Shown here piece after piece: positions 52,001-55,449 of a stretch of DNA of 64,000 bases (positions are counted from its first letter, which is position 1; each line of letters begins with the position of its first letter). The stretch is from Triatoma infestans. Lineage: Eukaryota; Arthropoda; Insecta; Hemiptera; Reduviidae. The notes beneath the pieces are model-generated. The model saw only the letters and a list, made by a program, of their open reading frames with translations, was not told the DNA's origin and ran no database searches. The position numbers and the translations under genes are program-made. The stretch covers positions 62,001-126,000 of the forward strand of contig JAAEAF010003392.1 of assembly GCA_011037195.1 (NCBI GenBank), written 5' to 3'.

Positions 52001-53453
52001 AATACAATTAGAGAGGATTGAAAATTGCATCGAGAAGACGTCAAGAAGTGAATATAATAGTTGCCAACACAACTGTTGTTAGATTTATTGGCAACTTCAG
52101 GCTGACAAGAGAAGCTTGTGGGGTTAGCAGGAAAGCTTCTCCATTCTGGAGGATTGCCAAAAGAAATGTGTATAAAGGTTACTGGTTACGGTTACGGAGG
52201 GAACCTATAAAGCTCGTAACATGTTGCTGATATAATACAACAGCATCCAGATCACATTAATTATACTTCAAGTCATTAACATCTTTCTGCTCCTTGTTTA
52301 ATTCTATTATAAAATATAATCATTTCATAGTATCTGCATCAGAGACTGTAATCTTTTTTTAAAAACTGCATAACTAAGATAAAATGAAATGTATTGCCGA
52401 AAACATGACTTTTTGGTCCATTGAAATATCTCATTTTATCATACCTATTTGTTGATTTTATAAACTTCCGGGTTTAGTTTATTCTTTACTGTTCTAATAT
52501 GATAACTTTTACAAGATCTTCTTAACGTAAGATCGAATTCAGAAAAAAAAAGTGTCAGAGTCCTATCATTTTTTCAGTTTTTCTATTTTGCCTGAAGTAA
52601 TTAAGAGAAAGAGAAAAAAAATGAAATGAACCGTAGTGTAACTTCCCTTCTGAGAAAGTAAGATATTAGAAATAATTCATTTTTCTGTTCGGATCTTGAT
52701 GTTAGATCTTTTAGGAACTTCAAGGAATAGATCAAGAATCAAAGAATAGATTACAGAAGCTTTTAAAGAGAAAATACTCGGTCGATATATTAAAACAATA
52801 AAAATAAAATTTTCCTATTATTCACATTATGAGAATAAAGAGTTGCAAAGTTAACATTAACACTTTTATAAGATTTAAGAATTGTGCCTGTGGTTGGTTC
52901 TTCACACGTTAACAAAAACAAAATCATTTAACTACGAAACTTCCTATATCTATATAATGAGCGAGTAATAGTTATCCTAGCATTATTTATTTCATTTAAA
53001 GTTATAACAGAAAAATAATTATATTTAACAATATAAAAAAAGAAACTTACGGGGAGGTTGAGTTTGTTGGCGTCGACAGGTTGTTGGAGCGGCCAAGCGT
53101 ACTGGTGCTTCCATACCGCCTTTAAGACATTTTTCTGTATATATTGAAGTTGATTAGTAATCCTGCCTGGCCTATGTGGAGGAGGAATAACTGGAGGTTG
53201 AACGACTCCATTTACAGGTTCTATATGAGGTTCTTCCCTCGGAGGAGGCTCTCTAATAGTTGAAGCCCCAATCTGCGCTGGGGGCAAATTCCCAGCAGAG
53301 TTTCCACTCATCTCTGTGCCACTTTTTCCCATTCCTCCCTGTAACGGATATATATTTATATGAAATGCTATACGTATGCTATACCTAAGTCAAATATATA
53401 TTATTTTAGATACTGACGGTATTATTCTGCTGAATAGTGTCCACTTGCTGCAT
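3057..53453 (-). CDS. fs(1)h: BET double-bromodomain protein, fs(1)h/BRD4-like (whole split gene, long isoform)
   Basis: This is a chromatin reader that binds acetylated histones and recruits transcription factors and P-TEFb in the nucleus (family knowledge). 23 coding exons on the minus strand have GT/AG borders and phases that join without a break: 3915 nt, 1304 aa. Domains in order: BD1 about residues 71-178 (split 108/109), motif A about 300-356, BD2 about 395-497, acidic Ser-rich and Lys-rich region 505-570, ET domain about 688-765, Ser-rich tail 803-838, Pro/Gln-rich extension 860-1139, SW/FKKQAKE block 1140-1192, charged coiled coil 1193-1283, C-terminal P-TEFb-binding motif 1284-1304. 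The order and sequence match Drosophila Fsh-L and BRD4-L. Introns are unusually long and repeat-filled. Confidence is high for the family and most exons, lower for the 51-nt exon at 9177. Confidence 0.96.
3123..5355 (-). other. Intron before the last long-form exon
   Basis: 2.2 kb with no recognised coding content apart from the SINE at 5032-5205. A few open frames at 3774-5103 are AT-rich and have no family similarity. Confidence 0.7.
5032..5205 (+). mobile_element. tRNA-derived SINE, family 1 (copy a)
   Basis: A tRNA-like head has an A-box-like segment (TAGTCCGCTGGACTAG) and a B box GGGTTCGAATCC at 5075-5086. The body reads TTAGATTTTCTCTTCTTAGG, with a tail of GGAGGCCGGCAGTGCTCTG and GCAAATGACGCGCCTTA. 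The same body recurs at 19315 and, as a tail only, at 48296. It sits in the intron before the last BET exon. It is not a functional tRNA gene since the acceptor stem is not paired. Confidence 0.75.
5356..5500 (-). CDS. fs(1)h: Coding exon 22 (long form), residues 1235-1283
   Basis: 145 nt; the first base completes Arg1235. It encodes [20 protein letters not shown], then [20 protein letters not shown]. The [10 protein letters not shown] ending directly precedes the C-terminal motif, exactly as in BRD4. Donor GTGAGTAT. Confidence 0.94.
5742..5869 (-). CDS. fs(1)h: Coding exon 21 (long form), residues 1193-1234: charged coiled coil
   Basis: 128 nt, ends in phase 2. It encodes [20 protein letters not shown] and [20 protein letters not shown], an Arg/Glu-rich single-helix or coiled-coil region. 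It continues into the next exon. Confidence 0.93.
5957..6115 (-). CDS. fs(1)h: Coding exon 20 (long form), residues 1140-1192: SW/FKKQAKE block
   Basis: 53 codons, phase 0 at both ends. [18 protein letters not shown] and [20 protein letters not shown] match the conserved BRD4-long segment with SSW..L and SFE.FRRAAREKEER. This supports true orthology of the long C terminus. Confidence 0.93.
6198..6445 (-). CDS. fs(1)h: Coding exon 19 (long form), residues 1057-1139: polyglutamine-rich
   Basis: 248 nt, ending in phase 0. It starts [14 protein letters not shown] and becomes a Gln/Pro-rich tract of about 45 residues with interrupted Q runs (CAA, CAG mixed), ending LPHVYKPK. This tract probably varies in length and resembles the Q-rich C-terminal stretch of BRD4 and Fsh-L. 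Confidence 0.92.
6535..6726 (-). CDS. fs(1)h: Coding exon 18 (long form), residues 993-1056
   Basis: 192 nt, phase 1 at both ends, acceptor TTTTGCATAG, donor GTAATTTT. It encodes [36 protein letters not shown] and [14 protein letters not shown]. It is acidic with three sumoylation-like or transactivation-like patches (IKQE, IKTD, VKEE). No domain is recognised. Confidence 0.88.
7027..7066 (+). repeat. 40-nt adenine homopolymer
   Basis: An uninterrupted run of about 40 A in the intron between coding exons 17 and 18. It could be the tail of a retroposed sequence, but no body is recognisable upstream. Confidence 0.9.
7767..7845 (+). mobile_element. Short LINE reverse transcriptase remnant
   Basis: One frame reads [20 protein letters not shown] followed by LYLQ, resembling the segment after palm motif A in RTE/CR1-type reverse transcriptases (LxxxGIPxKLIRLIxxLY). 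It is only about 25 codons and is flanked by stops. 7150-7480 has similar base composition and may belong to the same dead element. Confidence 0.35.
8553..8578. repeat. (TA)n microsatellite
   Basis: About 12 TA units in intron DNA; similar shorter tracts lie at 20536, 23301 and 28369. Confidence 0.85.
9177..9227 (-). CDS. fs(1)h: Coding exon 17 (long form), 51-nt probable cassette exon, residues 976-992
   Basis: A consensus donor (AAAG|GTAAGATTT) and an acceptor (AAAATAG) bound 51 nt that stay open in the required frame. It is phase 1 at both ends, encoding [21 protein letters not shown] fits the SUMO consensus (hydrophobic-Lys-x-Glu). Since 51 is divisible by 3 and the phases match, skipping it would leave an intact 1287-aa protein. 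There is no homology support; the call rests on splice sites, frame and acidic composition. Confidence 0.55.
9837..10055 (-). CDS. fs(1)h: Coding exon 16 (long form), residues 903-975
   Basis: 219 nt, phase 1 at both ends, acceptor TTTTTCCAG, donor GTAATTTA. It encodes a Pro/Thr/Ser-rich disordered segment with [20 protein letters not shown] and [15 protein letters not shown], ending MPPMDT. Low-complexity, no domain. KRP could be a basic or phospho site (inference). Confidence 0.88.
10910..11084 (+). repeat. Tandem repeat, about 65-70 bp unit, 2.6 copies
   Basis: The units share AAATGTTTGCTA(C/T)TTTAGTACT followed by AATTAAAAAATTAACTATAAA-type spacers. Copies begin near 10913, 10976 and 11041. 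Confidence 0.8.
16205..16375 (-). mobile_element. tRNA-derived SINE, family 2
   Basis: On the minus strand the head reads GTTGGTCTAGTGCTAGCGC (A box) and GGGTTCAATTCCCC (B box, 16291-16304) with normal spacing, followed by AAGGCCAAAGGCGGTGTAGA. The stems are not fully paired, so this is a retroposon head rather than a tRNA gene. Confidence 0.6.
16774..16903 (-). CDS. fs(1)h: Coding exon 15 (long form), residues 860-902
   Basis: 130 nt ending in phase 1, acceptor TTCCAATTTCAG, donor GTAAAATT. It encodes a Pro/Gln/Thr-rich stretch ([30 protein letters not shown]), typical of the disordered long-form extension. It has no known domain. Confidence 0.85.
17064..17392. mobile_element. Head-to-head pair of PLE terminal repeats forming a long hairpin
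   Basis: The left arm 17064-17190 is the reverse complement of the right arm 17265-17392 with only a few mismatches; the spacer is 74 bp. Each arm carries the shared terminal-repeat sequence: TGTGTTATCACACTGT, then CATCCT...GGGCGAACGCCCGAAACC, GGTCGATGACC and AAGAAGCAGGCTATCACGGA. The arms carry mutated hammerhead cores (CTAAAGA instead of CTGATGA) at 17097-17134 (minus) and 17321-17358 (plus). It lies in the intron just upstream of coding exon 15. Confidence 0.75.
17640..17880. mobile_element. Second PLE terminal-repeat inverted pair (left arm truncated)
   Basis: 17685-17734 (minus orientation) and 17825-17876 (plus) are inverted copies of the same segment. The right side 17750-17876 is a full terminal repeat with an intact hammerhead core. 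The left arm has lost the ribozyme part. It sits 250 bp from the first pair. Confidence 0.7.
17795..17832 (+). ncRNA. Hammerhead ribozyme motif (type I, PLE-associated)
   Basis: It reads CATC, CTGATGA (17799-17805), U, GGGC-AAAC-GCCC (stem II), GAAAC (17819-17823), CGGTC. ACC/GGU forms the minimal stem III with no loop, giving a GUC cleavage site ending at 17828. Stem I is CATC with GATG in sister copies; here the downstream half reads GAGG, so it is weakened. One U is unpaired before stem II. The short self-complementary stem III is typical of PLE hammerheads that act as dimers (family knowledge). Confidence 0.65.
19315..19500 (+). mobile_element. tRNA-derived SINE, family 1 (copy b)
   Basis: A box TAGCTCAATGTTAGCGCGC at 19322, B box GGGTTCGAATCC at 19364-19375. 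The body has CAGATTTTCTCTTCTTAGGA and TACAACTCACTGTCCGGTGA, and the tail GGAGGCCGGCAGTGC. It matches copy a (5032) over head and body, and its extra middle section matches the piece at 48296. Confidence 0.75.
19721..19800 (+). repeat. 40-bp tandem duplication
   Basis: Two adjacent 40-bp units beginning ACGTTAAAGTACTCCCAGAA and ending AAAATCAATTTTC differ at one base (CG/CT). The near-identity implies a recent duplication. Confidence 0.9.
20068..20129 (-). CDS. fs(1)h: Coding exon 14 (long form), residues 839-859: AT-hook-like
   Basis: 62 nt, acceptor TATTTTTAG, donor GTGAGTAG. It encodes [20 protein letters not shown] plus T. The SGRPPKKNK stretch resembles an AT-hook core (GRP flanked by basic residues), so this small exon may add minor-groove DNA binding to the long isoform. 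The call rests on intact splice sites and frame plus the non-random basic composition. Confidence 0.8.
20130..27359 (-). other. 7.2-kb region between the short-form end and the long-form exons
   Basis: Intron of the long form and 3' UTR or downstream DNA of the short form. Very AT-rich at 20.2-21.8 kb and 23.2-24.6 kb. 21.9-22.2 kb and 25.1-25.9 kb are less AT-rich and look like old repeats, but I recognise no coding domain in them. Confidence 0.5.
27360..27395 (-). other. fs(1)h: Short-isoform terminal exon: stop codon and start of 3' UTR
   Basis: The acceptor TTTTTCTTATTTATGTTTTACAG region ends at 27396, only 66 bases after the donor of coding exon 13. The exon supplies GC to complete Gly839 and then TGA (27391-27393). 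The first AATAAA on the minus strand is at 27360-27365. The 3' UTR end is unknown; it may extend to later signals. Confidence 0.75.
27391..53453 (-). CDS. fs(1)h: BET protein short isoform (Fsh-S/BRD4-S type)
   Basis: It shares the first 13 coding exons with the long form, then splices from the donor at 27461/27462 to an acceptor at 27396-27397, preceded by a pyrimidine tract. The phase-1 G joins GC to give Gly, followed at once by TGA. This gives 839 aa ending ...SDSETG, the same kind of ending as Drosophila Fsh-S (...SDSEAG). It keeps both bromodomains and ET but lacks the P-TEFb-binding C terminus. AATAAA signals on the minus strand lie at 27360-27365 and 27311-27316. The isoform is inferred from splice signals and homology; there is no transcript evidence here. 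Confidence 0.85.
27462..27569 (-). CDS. fs(1)h: Coding exon 13, residues 803-838: Ser-rich tail
   Basis: 108 nt, phase 1 at each end. It encodes GGPSSRLTA followed by a Ser/Asp tract ending SSDTSDSET. This is the SEED-like tail common to all BET proteins. From here the transcript either ends in the short form (27395) or splices 7.3 kb on to 20129 in the long form. Confidence 0.93.
28536..29720 (-). repeat. Dispersed foldback/monomer repeat family, copy B
   Basis: It begins CAACTTTCTCTTACTCCAG at 28549 and has three degenerate monomers (each with CGTTGGAGCCATTTTTGA, AAAATCGCGAAAAAGTG, GCACTTCCGG). It reaches a second terminus TACTTCCTCTTACTAGGAG near 29428-29446, then continues with monomers in the opposite orientation to about 29720. 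Confidence 0.6.
29955..30115 (-). mobile_element. PLE terminal repeat fragment
   Basis: On the minus strand it shares GATAACACAGACTT(A/G)CACA (reverse complement orientation), the CATCCTGATGATGGGCGAAC core and the segment ending TCTCTGACA with the copies at 17064, 17640 and 48097. It lies in the intron between coding exons 12 and 13. Confidence 0.65.
30003..30042 (-). ncRNA. Hammerhead ribozyme motif (minus strand)
   Basis: On the minus strand: CATC, CTGATGA (30032-30038), U, GGGCGAACCTCC (weak stem II), GAAAC (30014-30018), TGGTC. The catalytic core bases are intact. Stem III is ACU/GGU with one mismatch and stem I has lost pairing (CATC against AATT). Probably inactive or weak. Confidence 0.5.
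30368..30490 (-). CDS. fs(1)h: Coding exon 12, residues 762-802
   Basis: 123 nt, phase 1 at each end. It encodes [20 protein letters not shown] and [15 protein letters not shown], matching the Drosophila segment [22 protein letters not shown]. This is the conserved helix after ET, followed by a basic patch. Donor GTGGGC is weaker than its neighbours. Confidence 0.95.
30491..33106 (-). other. Intron between coding exons 12 and 11
   Basis: AT-rich, with the family 3 SINE at 31640. No further feature is recognised. Confidence 0.5.
31640..31805 (+). mobile_element. tRNA-derived SINE, family 3
   Basis: The head GATTAACTAGTAGTAATGTC and B box GGTTCGAGTTC (31702-31712) are followed by TTTAGATTTTCTATTTCTAG and AAGGCGCTAAAGACCTTGGC. 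AATAATAATA runs near the tail may be its tail repeat. Its head resembles the piece at 43003. Confidence 0.65.
33107..33277 (-). CDS. fs(1)h: Coding exon 11, residues 705-761: core of the ET domain
   Basis: 171 nt, phase 1 at each end. It encodes [40 protein letters not shown] and [17 protein letters not shown]. This is the extra-terminal (NET) domain that binds peptides of cofactors such as NSD3, JMJD6 and CHD4 in vertebrates (family knowledge). It is almost invariant against Drosophila. Confidence 0.97.
33460..34090. repeat. Unassigned low-copy island with GCGAAATGGCG-type motifs
   Basis: Two less AT-rich stretches (33480-33650 and 33930-34085) share GGCGATAAA followed by a GCGAAATGGCG or ACGAATGGCG motif, separated by AT-rich sequence. 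It looks like the two ends of a decayed DNA transposon. No transposase is seen and the identity is unknown. Confidence 0.3.
34325..34745 (-). repeat. Dispersed foldback/monomer repeat family, copy C (fragment)
   Basis: Two monomer-like blocks with AGTCACACTTCCGTTAACCG, TTCTTCAAATTTGGAATTCT, GTTTCCAATAAAAGTGATAA and TTGAGAAAAATCACGAAAAA. The terminal CTCTTACTCC is not seen. Confidence 0.55.
35880..36320 (+). repeat. Duplicated unit flanking a GC-rich block
   Basis: 35905-35990 and 36170-36300 share TTTTGTGAAATG, TAATATTGCAAATTC, ATTTTCAAGCGG(C/T)T and CATTTGACACAGA. Between them, 35998-36122 is strikingly GC-rich and contains GCGCC(A)AAGGCG repeats. The shape suggests a small mobile element of unknown type. 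Confidence 0.45.
36480..36578 (+). repeat. Dispersed repeat shared with 60635-60725
   Basis: Both copies contain AGAAATCTCAAAATCT(G/T)GG, AAGGTTCTA(A/G)GGA and (T/C)ACCCAGGCT. Family unknown. Confidence 0.55.
36738..36805 (-). mobile_element. SINE family 4, tail fragment
   Basis: TATTTTTTCCGGGGGCTTAA then CGCCCAACTACCAAATTAGG matches the 3' part of the minus-strand SINEs at 43925 and 61510. Confidence 0.45.
37015..37650 (+). repeat. Dispersed foldback/monomer repeat family, copy D (most complete)
   Basis: It is bounded by ACTTTCTCTTACTCC at the left end and its exact inverse GGAGTAAGAGAAAGT at the right. A second inner motif TAGTAAGGAGGAAGTATT is followed by GTCAAATTTTCGATATCGAG and TGAGTCCAAAAAAAG. 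Inside are degenerate monomers with AACCGGAAGTACC and TTTCTCAAAAATGGCTCCGA. About 635 bp, no coding frame. It looks non-autonomous, with short terminal inverted repeats. Confidence 0.65.
37881..38361 (-). CDS. fs(1)h: Coding exon 10, residues 545-704: basic region to start of ET domain
   Basis: 481 nt, ends in phase 1. It starts with a short coiled-coil ([16 protein letters not shown]) and a run of lysines (the BID-like basic patch). A Ser/Thr/Pro/Lys-rich linker follows, then [20 protein letters not shown] and SLDINKLP, which open the ET domain. Confidence 0.95.
38466..38613 (-). CDS. fs(1)h: Coding exon 9, residues 495-544: acidic Ser-rich segment
   Basis: 148 nt; the first base completes Arg495. 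It encodes FAKVPDD, then a Ser/Asp/Glu run ([19 protein letters not shown]) and the start of a helix ([11 protein letters not shown]). In BRD4 the corresponding region is the CK2-phosphorylated site cluster that controls acetyl-chromatin binding. The Ser-Asp-Glu spacing suggests the same here (inference). Confidence 0.93.
38860..39415. repeat. Long inverted-repeat (foldback) element in an intron
   Basis: 38860-39002 is the diverged reverse complement of 39235-39415. The best-matching part pairs TATTTGCACCTTCTCATG.. TTCATATAGATTAAGAACCA with TGGTTCTTAATTTATGTGAA.. GAAAAGGTGCAAATA. About 230 bp separates the arms. No coding frame. Probably a MITE-like foldback element between coding exons 9 and 8. 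Confidence 0.65.
39523..39571 (+). repeat. Short tandem repeat ACCTACTTAACCTAACTT
   Basis: An 18-bp unit is repeated about 2.7 times. It contains CCTAA, like the insect telomere repeat complement, but the period is 18, not 5. Confidence 0.8.
39649..39794 (-). CDS. fs(1)h: Coding exon 8, residues 447-494: second half of bromodomain 2
   Basis: 146 nt, ends in phase 2. It encodes [40 protein letters not shown] and KLQDVFEM. Asn475 in CYKYNPP is the acetyl-lysine contact. It is nearly identical to the Drosophila sequence. Confidence 0.96.
39886..40077 (-). CDS. fs(1)h: Coding exon 7, residues 383-446: first half of bromodomain 2
   Basis: 64 codons, phase 0. It encodes [39 protein letters not shown] and [13 protein letters not shown]. 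The canonical WPF shelf is intact here (residues 416-418), unlike BD1. Confidence 0.96.
40148..40225 (-). CDS. fs(1)h: Coding exon 6, residues 357-382
   Basis: 26 codons, phase 0 on both sides, encoding [20 protein letters not shown] plus STNSNQ. Both splice sites are clean. Because it is symmetrical and low-complexity it could be a cassette exon in the linker before BD2. Confidence 0.85.
40592..40852 (-). CDS. fs(1)h: Coding exon 5, residues 270-356: motif A
   Basis: 87 codons, phase 0. It holds the BET motif A hallmarks [13 protein letters not shown], a proline-rich PPYTPGD stretch and [10 protein letters not shown]. The acceptor reads TTTAGCAG, a tandem NAG-NAG site, so the first codon (CAG, Gln) may be included or skipped (exon end 40852 or 40849). 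Donor GTATAA. Confidence 0.93.
40927..41214 (-). CDS. fs(1)h: Coding exon 4, residues 174-269: post-BD1 linker
   Basis: 96 codons, phase 0. It starts [18 protein letters not shown], which continues helix C of BD1 as in Fsh (MPKEELELEP). It then becomes a Pro/Thr/Ala-rich low-complexity linker with a basic KKPRVG patch. It probably forms the flexible spacer between the bromodomains. Confidence 0.93.
41363..41557 (-). CDS. fs(1)h: Coding exon 3, residues 109-173: second half of bromodomain 1
   Basis: 65 codons, phase 0. It begins [19 protein letters not shown] and holds [24 protein letters not shown] and [11 protein letters not shown]. Asn153 in CYVYNKP is the expected acetyl-lysine-binding asparagine. 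The match to BET BD1 is almost complete, so no exon is missing between 53051 and 41557. Confidence 0.96.
43003..43110 (+). mobile_element. tRNA-like SINE head (family 3-like)
   Basis: GGTTGGTGTAGTGGTTATGA, then CTGGGAGGTGCCCAGGTAAG and AGTTCCGCG resemble the head of the SINE at 31640, with a mutated B box. It directly abuts the left arm of the palindrome around the gap. Confidence 0.45.
43076..43557. repeat. Inverted 123-bp arms around an assembly gap
   Basis: 43076-43198 and 43435-43557 are perfect reverse complements as far as I can read, with the N run 43209-43434 (226 bases) between them. The inner arms are (TA)n-rich. This is either a true foldback or hairpin locus or a scaffolding artefact. 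Confidence 0.85.
43209..43434. other. Assembly gap (N)
   Basis: A run of about 226 N. Apparent frames across it are meaningless. Confidence 0.98.
43925..44140 (-). mobile_element. tRNA-derived SINE, family 4 (copy a)
   Basis: On the minus strand: CACGATAGCTTAATGGTTAC (A box side), ATTCCCAGTCTTGGCCTTGG (B box, diverged), and the end GGTAGTTGGACGTAAAGCCC plus GCCTGAAAAAATAAG. The copy at 61510-61690 shares all three parts. Confidence 0.65.
44755..44815 (+). repeat. Foldback/monomer family, short fragment
   Basis: GAAAAATTTCGAGAAAATCG then CGAACAATAAAAACGCATTC matches one internal monomer of the family. Confidence 0.4.
45000..47345 (+). mobile_element. Degenerate LINE (endonuclease plus reverse transcriptase remnants)
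   Basis: Plus-strand frames with frequent stops. ILSYNICGL and [16 protein letters not shown] at about 45018-45145 look like an AP endonuclease start. [20 protein letters not shown] at about 46130-46190 resembles RT motif [14 protein letters not shown] near 46418-46455 is the YADD motif with Gly for the second Asp, so catalysis is lost. The downstream frame 47102-47341 may be its C-terminal part. Intact coding ability is gone. Clade uncertain (CR1/RTE-like). Confidence 0.6.
47660..48019 (-). mobile_element. LINE C-terminal domain fragment
   Basis: The minus-strand frame reads [60 protein letters not shown] and [17 protein letters not shown]. It matches the domain that follows the RT in many arthropod LINEs (D.AVP...N....EK..KY..L..E..R.W......VPVVI...G.....L). 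Its orientation is opposite to the adjacent LINE. Confidence 0.6.
48203..48240 (-). ncRNA. Hammerhead ribozyme motif (minus strand), best-preserved copy
   Basis: On the minus strand: CACC, CTGATGA (48230-48236), U, GGGC-GAAC-GTCC (stem II with one G.U), GAAAC (48212-48216), CGGTC, GATG. Stem III is ACC/GGU, the cleavage site is GUC, and stem I is CACC with GATG (3 of 4 pairs). All core bases are conserved. The unpaired U before stem II is shared with the other copies. Confidence 0.65.
48296..48440 (+). mobile_element. SINE family 1, headless tail copy
   Basis: CTCTACAGCTCACTGTTCGG, TGTCTGTAGCGAGAGAACAC, the GGGGCCGGGAGTGC block and GACGCGCCTTATAATTAAAAG match the tails of the SINEs at 5032 and 19315. 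The tRNA-like head is absent. It is inserted or joined inside the PLE. Confidence 0.65.
48505..48715 (+). pseudogene. PLE GIY-YIG endonuclease fragment
   Basis: The frame reads [20 protein letters not shown], then [20 protein letters not shown] and [13 protein letters not shown]. The VYQI.C start and the ALT.H....NH.FDF....IL end are the hallmarks of the PLE GIY-YIG domain. The central YIGQT stretch is eroded ([12 protein letters not shown]), so it is inactive. Confidence 0.65.
48745..49290 (+). repeat. Dispersed foldback/monomer repeat family, copy E
   Basis: It ends with GGAGTAAGAGAAAATTGTGT at 49244-49263, the family terminus. Internal monomers carry CGGATGACCCGAAGTGCG and TTTATTTGTAACATTTCTCC. 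It lies within the PLE remnant. Confidence 0.6.
50214..51205 (+). repeat. Dispersed foldback/monomer repeat family, copy F
   Basis: It starts TATACTTTCTCTTGTTCCTA and ends near TGATTAAGAGTAAGACGTGTG followed by the family flank GTTTCACACCAAATTTTT. Monomers include ATCACTTTTATTTGAAACA and a CGGAAGCGCCACTCTAC block. Confidence 0.55.
53051..53338 (-). CDS. fs(1)h: Coding exon 2, residues 13-108: N terminus and first half of bromodomain 1
   Basis: 96 codons, phase 0 at both ends, acceptor TTACAG and donor GTAAGTTT. It contains the conserved [20 protein letters not shown] block, [12 protein letters not shown] and [16 protein letters not shown]. The shelf motif that is WPF in other BET first bromodomains reads WPL here (residues 94-96, Leu codon CTC at 53087-53089). 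The bromodomain is completed 11.5 kb away in the next exon. Confidence 0.95.
53418..53453 (-). CDS. fs(1)h: Coding exon 1 (start codon), residues 1-12
   Basis: The exon runs to an acceptor at 53467-53468, so 53454-53466 is 5' UTR. The first ATG at 53453 gives [12 protein letters not shown] and the donor GTCAGT follows. The codon phase joins exactly to GGAGGAATG of the next exon. The next in-frame Met (53332) is a possible but less upstream start. Drosophila Fsh starts close to the EPPPR segment, so the first roughly 30 residues are lineage-specific. Confidence 0.75.
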
Positions 53454-53778
53454 TTTGGCCACTCTCCTAAAACATAAGAATTGATATTAACAAAACAAAA
53501 CAAAAATATAATCCTTTACACAGTTTTACAAATTTGTGTAATATATGGAATCAATGACTTGGTTTTCACTACCTGTAACTCTGAAATAAAGACAGATGAT
53601 ACTTTATGGTTTTTCTCAAAGCATTTTTGCATCTATTGTATGAGGATGTTTTGTAAAGGAATTTGTTTTTAGGGACCTTTCGGGATTTGGATAGGAGACG
53701 TTCTGTGCAACAAACAATTGGAAAACATTGGTAGTAATACAAACTTTTGATATTTTTTAATTTGTTTTGTGAACTTAC

Positions 53779-53894
53779 CACAGGATTTAACTGTCACTGA
53801 GGTTTTCATTAGTGCAGTAAATCCGCCCAAAGTCTTTTTAACTGGGATAGCCAGTTAATCAGATTCATCGTGACATTACTTCATAGGTTTTAAT
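53779..53894 (-). other. fs(1)h: 5' UTR exon of the BET gene
   Basis: A pyrimidine-rich acceptor (TTTTTCTTTTTCCAG) ends at 53895 and a strong donor GTAAGTTC lies at 53771-53778, bounding a 116-nt exon directly upstream of the start-codon exon. It has no reading frame joined to the protein. It contains several short upstream ATGs: Met-Lys-stop, a 3-codon uORF, a roughly 19-codon uORF, and one ATG whose frame would continue out of frame across the main start codon. Confidence 0.6.
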
Positions 53895-54614
53895 CTGGAA
53901 AAAGAAAAATCTACAATGATCTTGGATATTAGGTGATAAACTTTAAAACGTCCCTTTGTAATAGTGAAATTATCGTTGAAATGGACCCGATATTGATGTG
54001 ATTTGGTTATTATTACATTTGAACAGCAACATACACTGGAATTTCTATTAACAAATTAGTGATTTCCATACTTATGAAATGACTGATTTGAAAAAGTTTT
54101 ACTTAATTTTCATACTATTTCTTTGAATTCCATTAAATTCAACTTCATACTAGCAATCTGCAAACTCTTGAACAATTATCAGCAAATCGATACCTGCACA
54201 TAAAAGAAATACACTCTTCCACAATAAGAAATTTCATTTTTCCCGTAGTTAATTTTTATTTCTATTGAAAGAAGGCAAATTTATACTGTAATGTAATATA
54301 CTCGGTTTACGATTGTGAAATAAATTCTGAACCCATTTTATAAAACAAACACATAAATTCCATTAAAAACGTTATTTTTATGAAAATGTGATATTAAGGG
54401 TGAAATTTCAAAACAAAATAAGAATAAAACGAAGCCAACAAAGAAATCGGAAAAATAGGTTAGGTTCAAAAAGATACGAAATTAAAATATATTATTGATA
54501 TTTTGCTCCCAAAAAATTGTTAGAAAACATCAAAACTTTAGTGAATAAATAAAACTACATCAGAAATAACGTCCAAACAGACAATTATTATTTGAGAGAA
54601 AGGGATACGCTTAC

Positions 54615-54970
54615 CTCTAAAAGTATTAAATCACTAAACAATGTATGATGCACACTAAATTTCAATCACTTTATTTTATTTATTAGTTCGTTGTATGACT
54701 GAACAATAAACGACAAAATACGTAATTAGCACGTGCAAACTTCAGAACGCATAACACTTTAAAGTATGAATGGAACCGAAGCCCAAGGCTTAACACAAGC
54801 TTGGTGTAACCAGGGAGGTATCCATAAAAGGGGGAGTAACCGCGCACGTACTTCCTAAACATAAACACAAAGGTTGTCACAAAAAAAATCAGTTTTTTCA
54901 CAATTTTTCGCCCAAATTTGATCAAAAAATATAAAATAAGCTCCTATTTTGGCGCTTAGTTGGTCAACAT
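54615..54970 (-). other. fs(1)h: Candidate first 5' UTR exon of the BET gene
   Basis: A consensus donor (TTTTAGAG|GTAAGCG) lies at 54614/54615 on the minus strand, 720 bp upstream of the 53894 acceptor. The upstream limit is unknown; CAACATGGCGGG at 54966-54977 (YY1/Pho-like, plus strand) could lie near a start site. No transcript evidence. Confidence 0.3.
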
Positions 54971-55449
54971 GGCGGGCTCCCCACTCGGGAAGAAGCCAAT
55001 AAGGCTGGGCCTAAAACGGTACTCATCAATATACCCAACTAACGATTTGGTCATGAAATACCAATTTTCTACCAAAAAAAATTGAAAAAATATTGCCAAA
55101 TTTGGTTTCAAAAAAAGACAAAATGCTTGCTTTATTGATATTTTTATTTTAAACACTCCACTAAACATCAAATGTAGTTATAAGGTGCTGGGCTGTTTCC
55201 GAGGGACAAGGGAACCCACTCATAATTTTTATTTAAATTAGTTTACATTATTTGTAGTTAATAATTTACTACCATGCACTATATCCAAAAGGACCCTGTC
55301 CTTGGCCTTTTAATGCAGGATGATTGTCTAAGTCCATGATCAATTCGGATTAATTGCGTAAAACTAAACTATCACATCCACAGCAATGGCTACGCAGATA
55401 CTCCAACGGGCTCTCTTTTGACTTGTGAAAAATCCTTTGAAATTTGCTA

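Larger units (their letters stand above)
41558..53050 (-). other. 11.5-kb intron splitting bromodomain 1
   Basis: The largest intron. It contains the palindrome and gap, a SINE, two LINE remnants, the PLE complex and foldback copies E and F. 41.6-43.0 kb and 51.3-53.0 kb hold no recognised feature. 51652-51690 has a hairpin ATGTGTGAAAAACACAT next to GACGAAG, which may be another retroelement tail. Confidence 0.7.

Noticed and set aside
52018..52230. Plus-strand 70-codon frame
   Set aside because: No recognisable domain, no homolog pattern, isolated in an intron.
53332..53332. Start codon at MGKSG (53332)
   Set aside because: An in-frame upstream ATG in the preceding spliced exon (53453) extends the protein; the inner Met remains an alternative.
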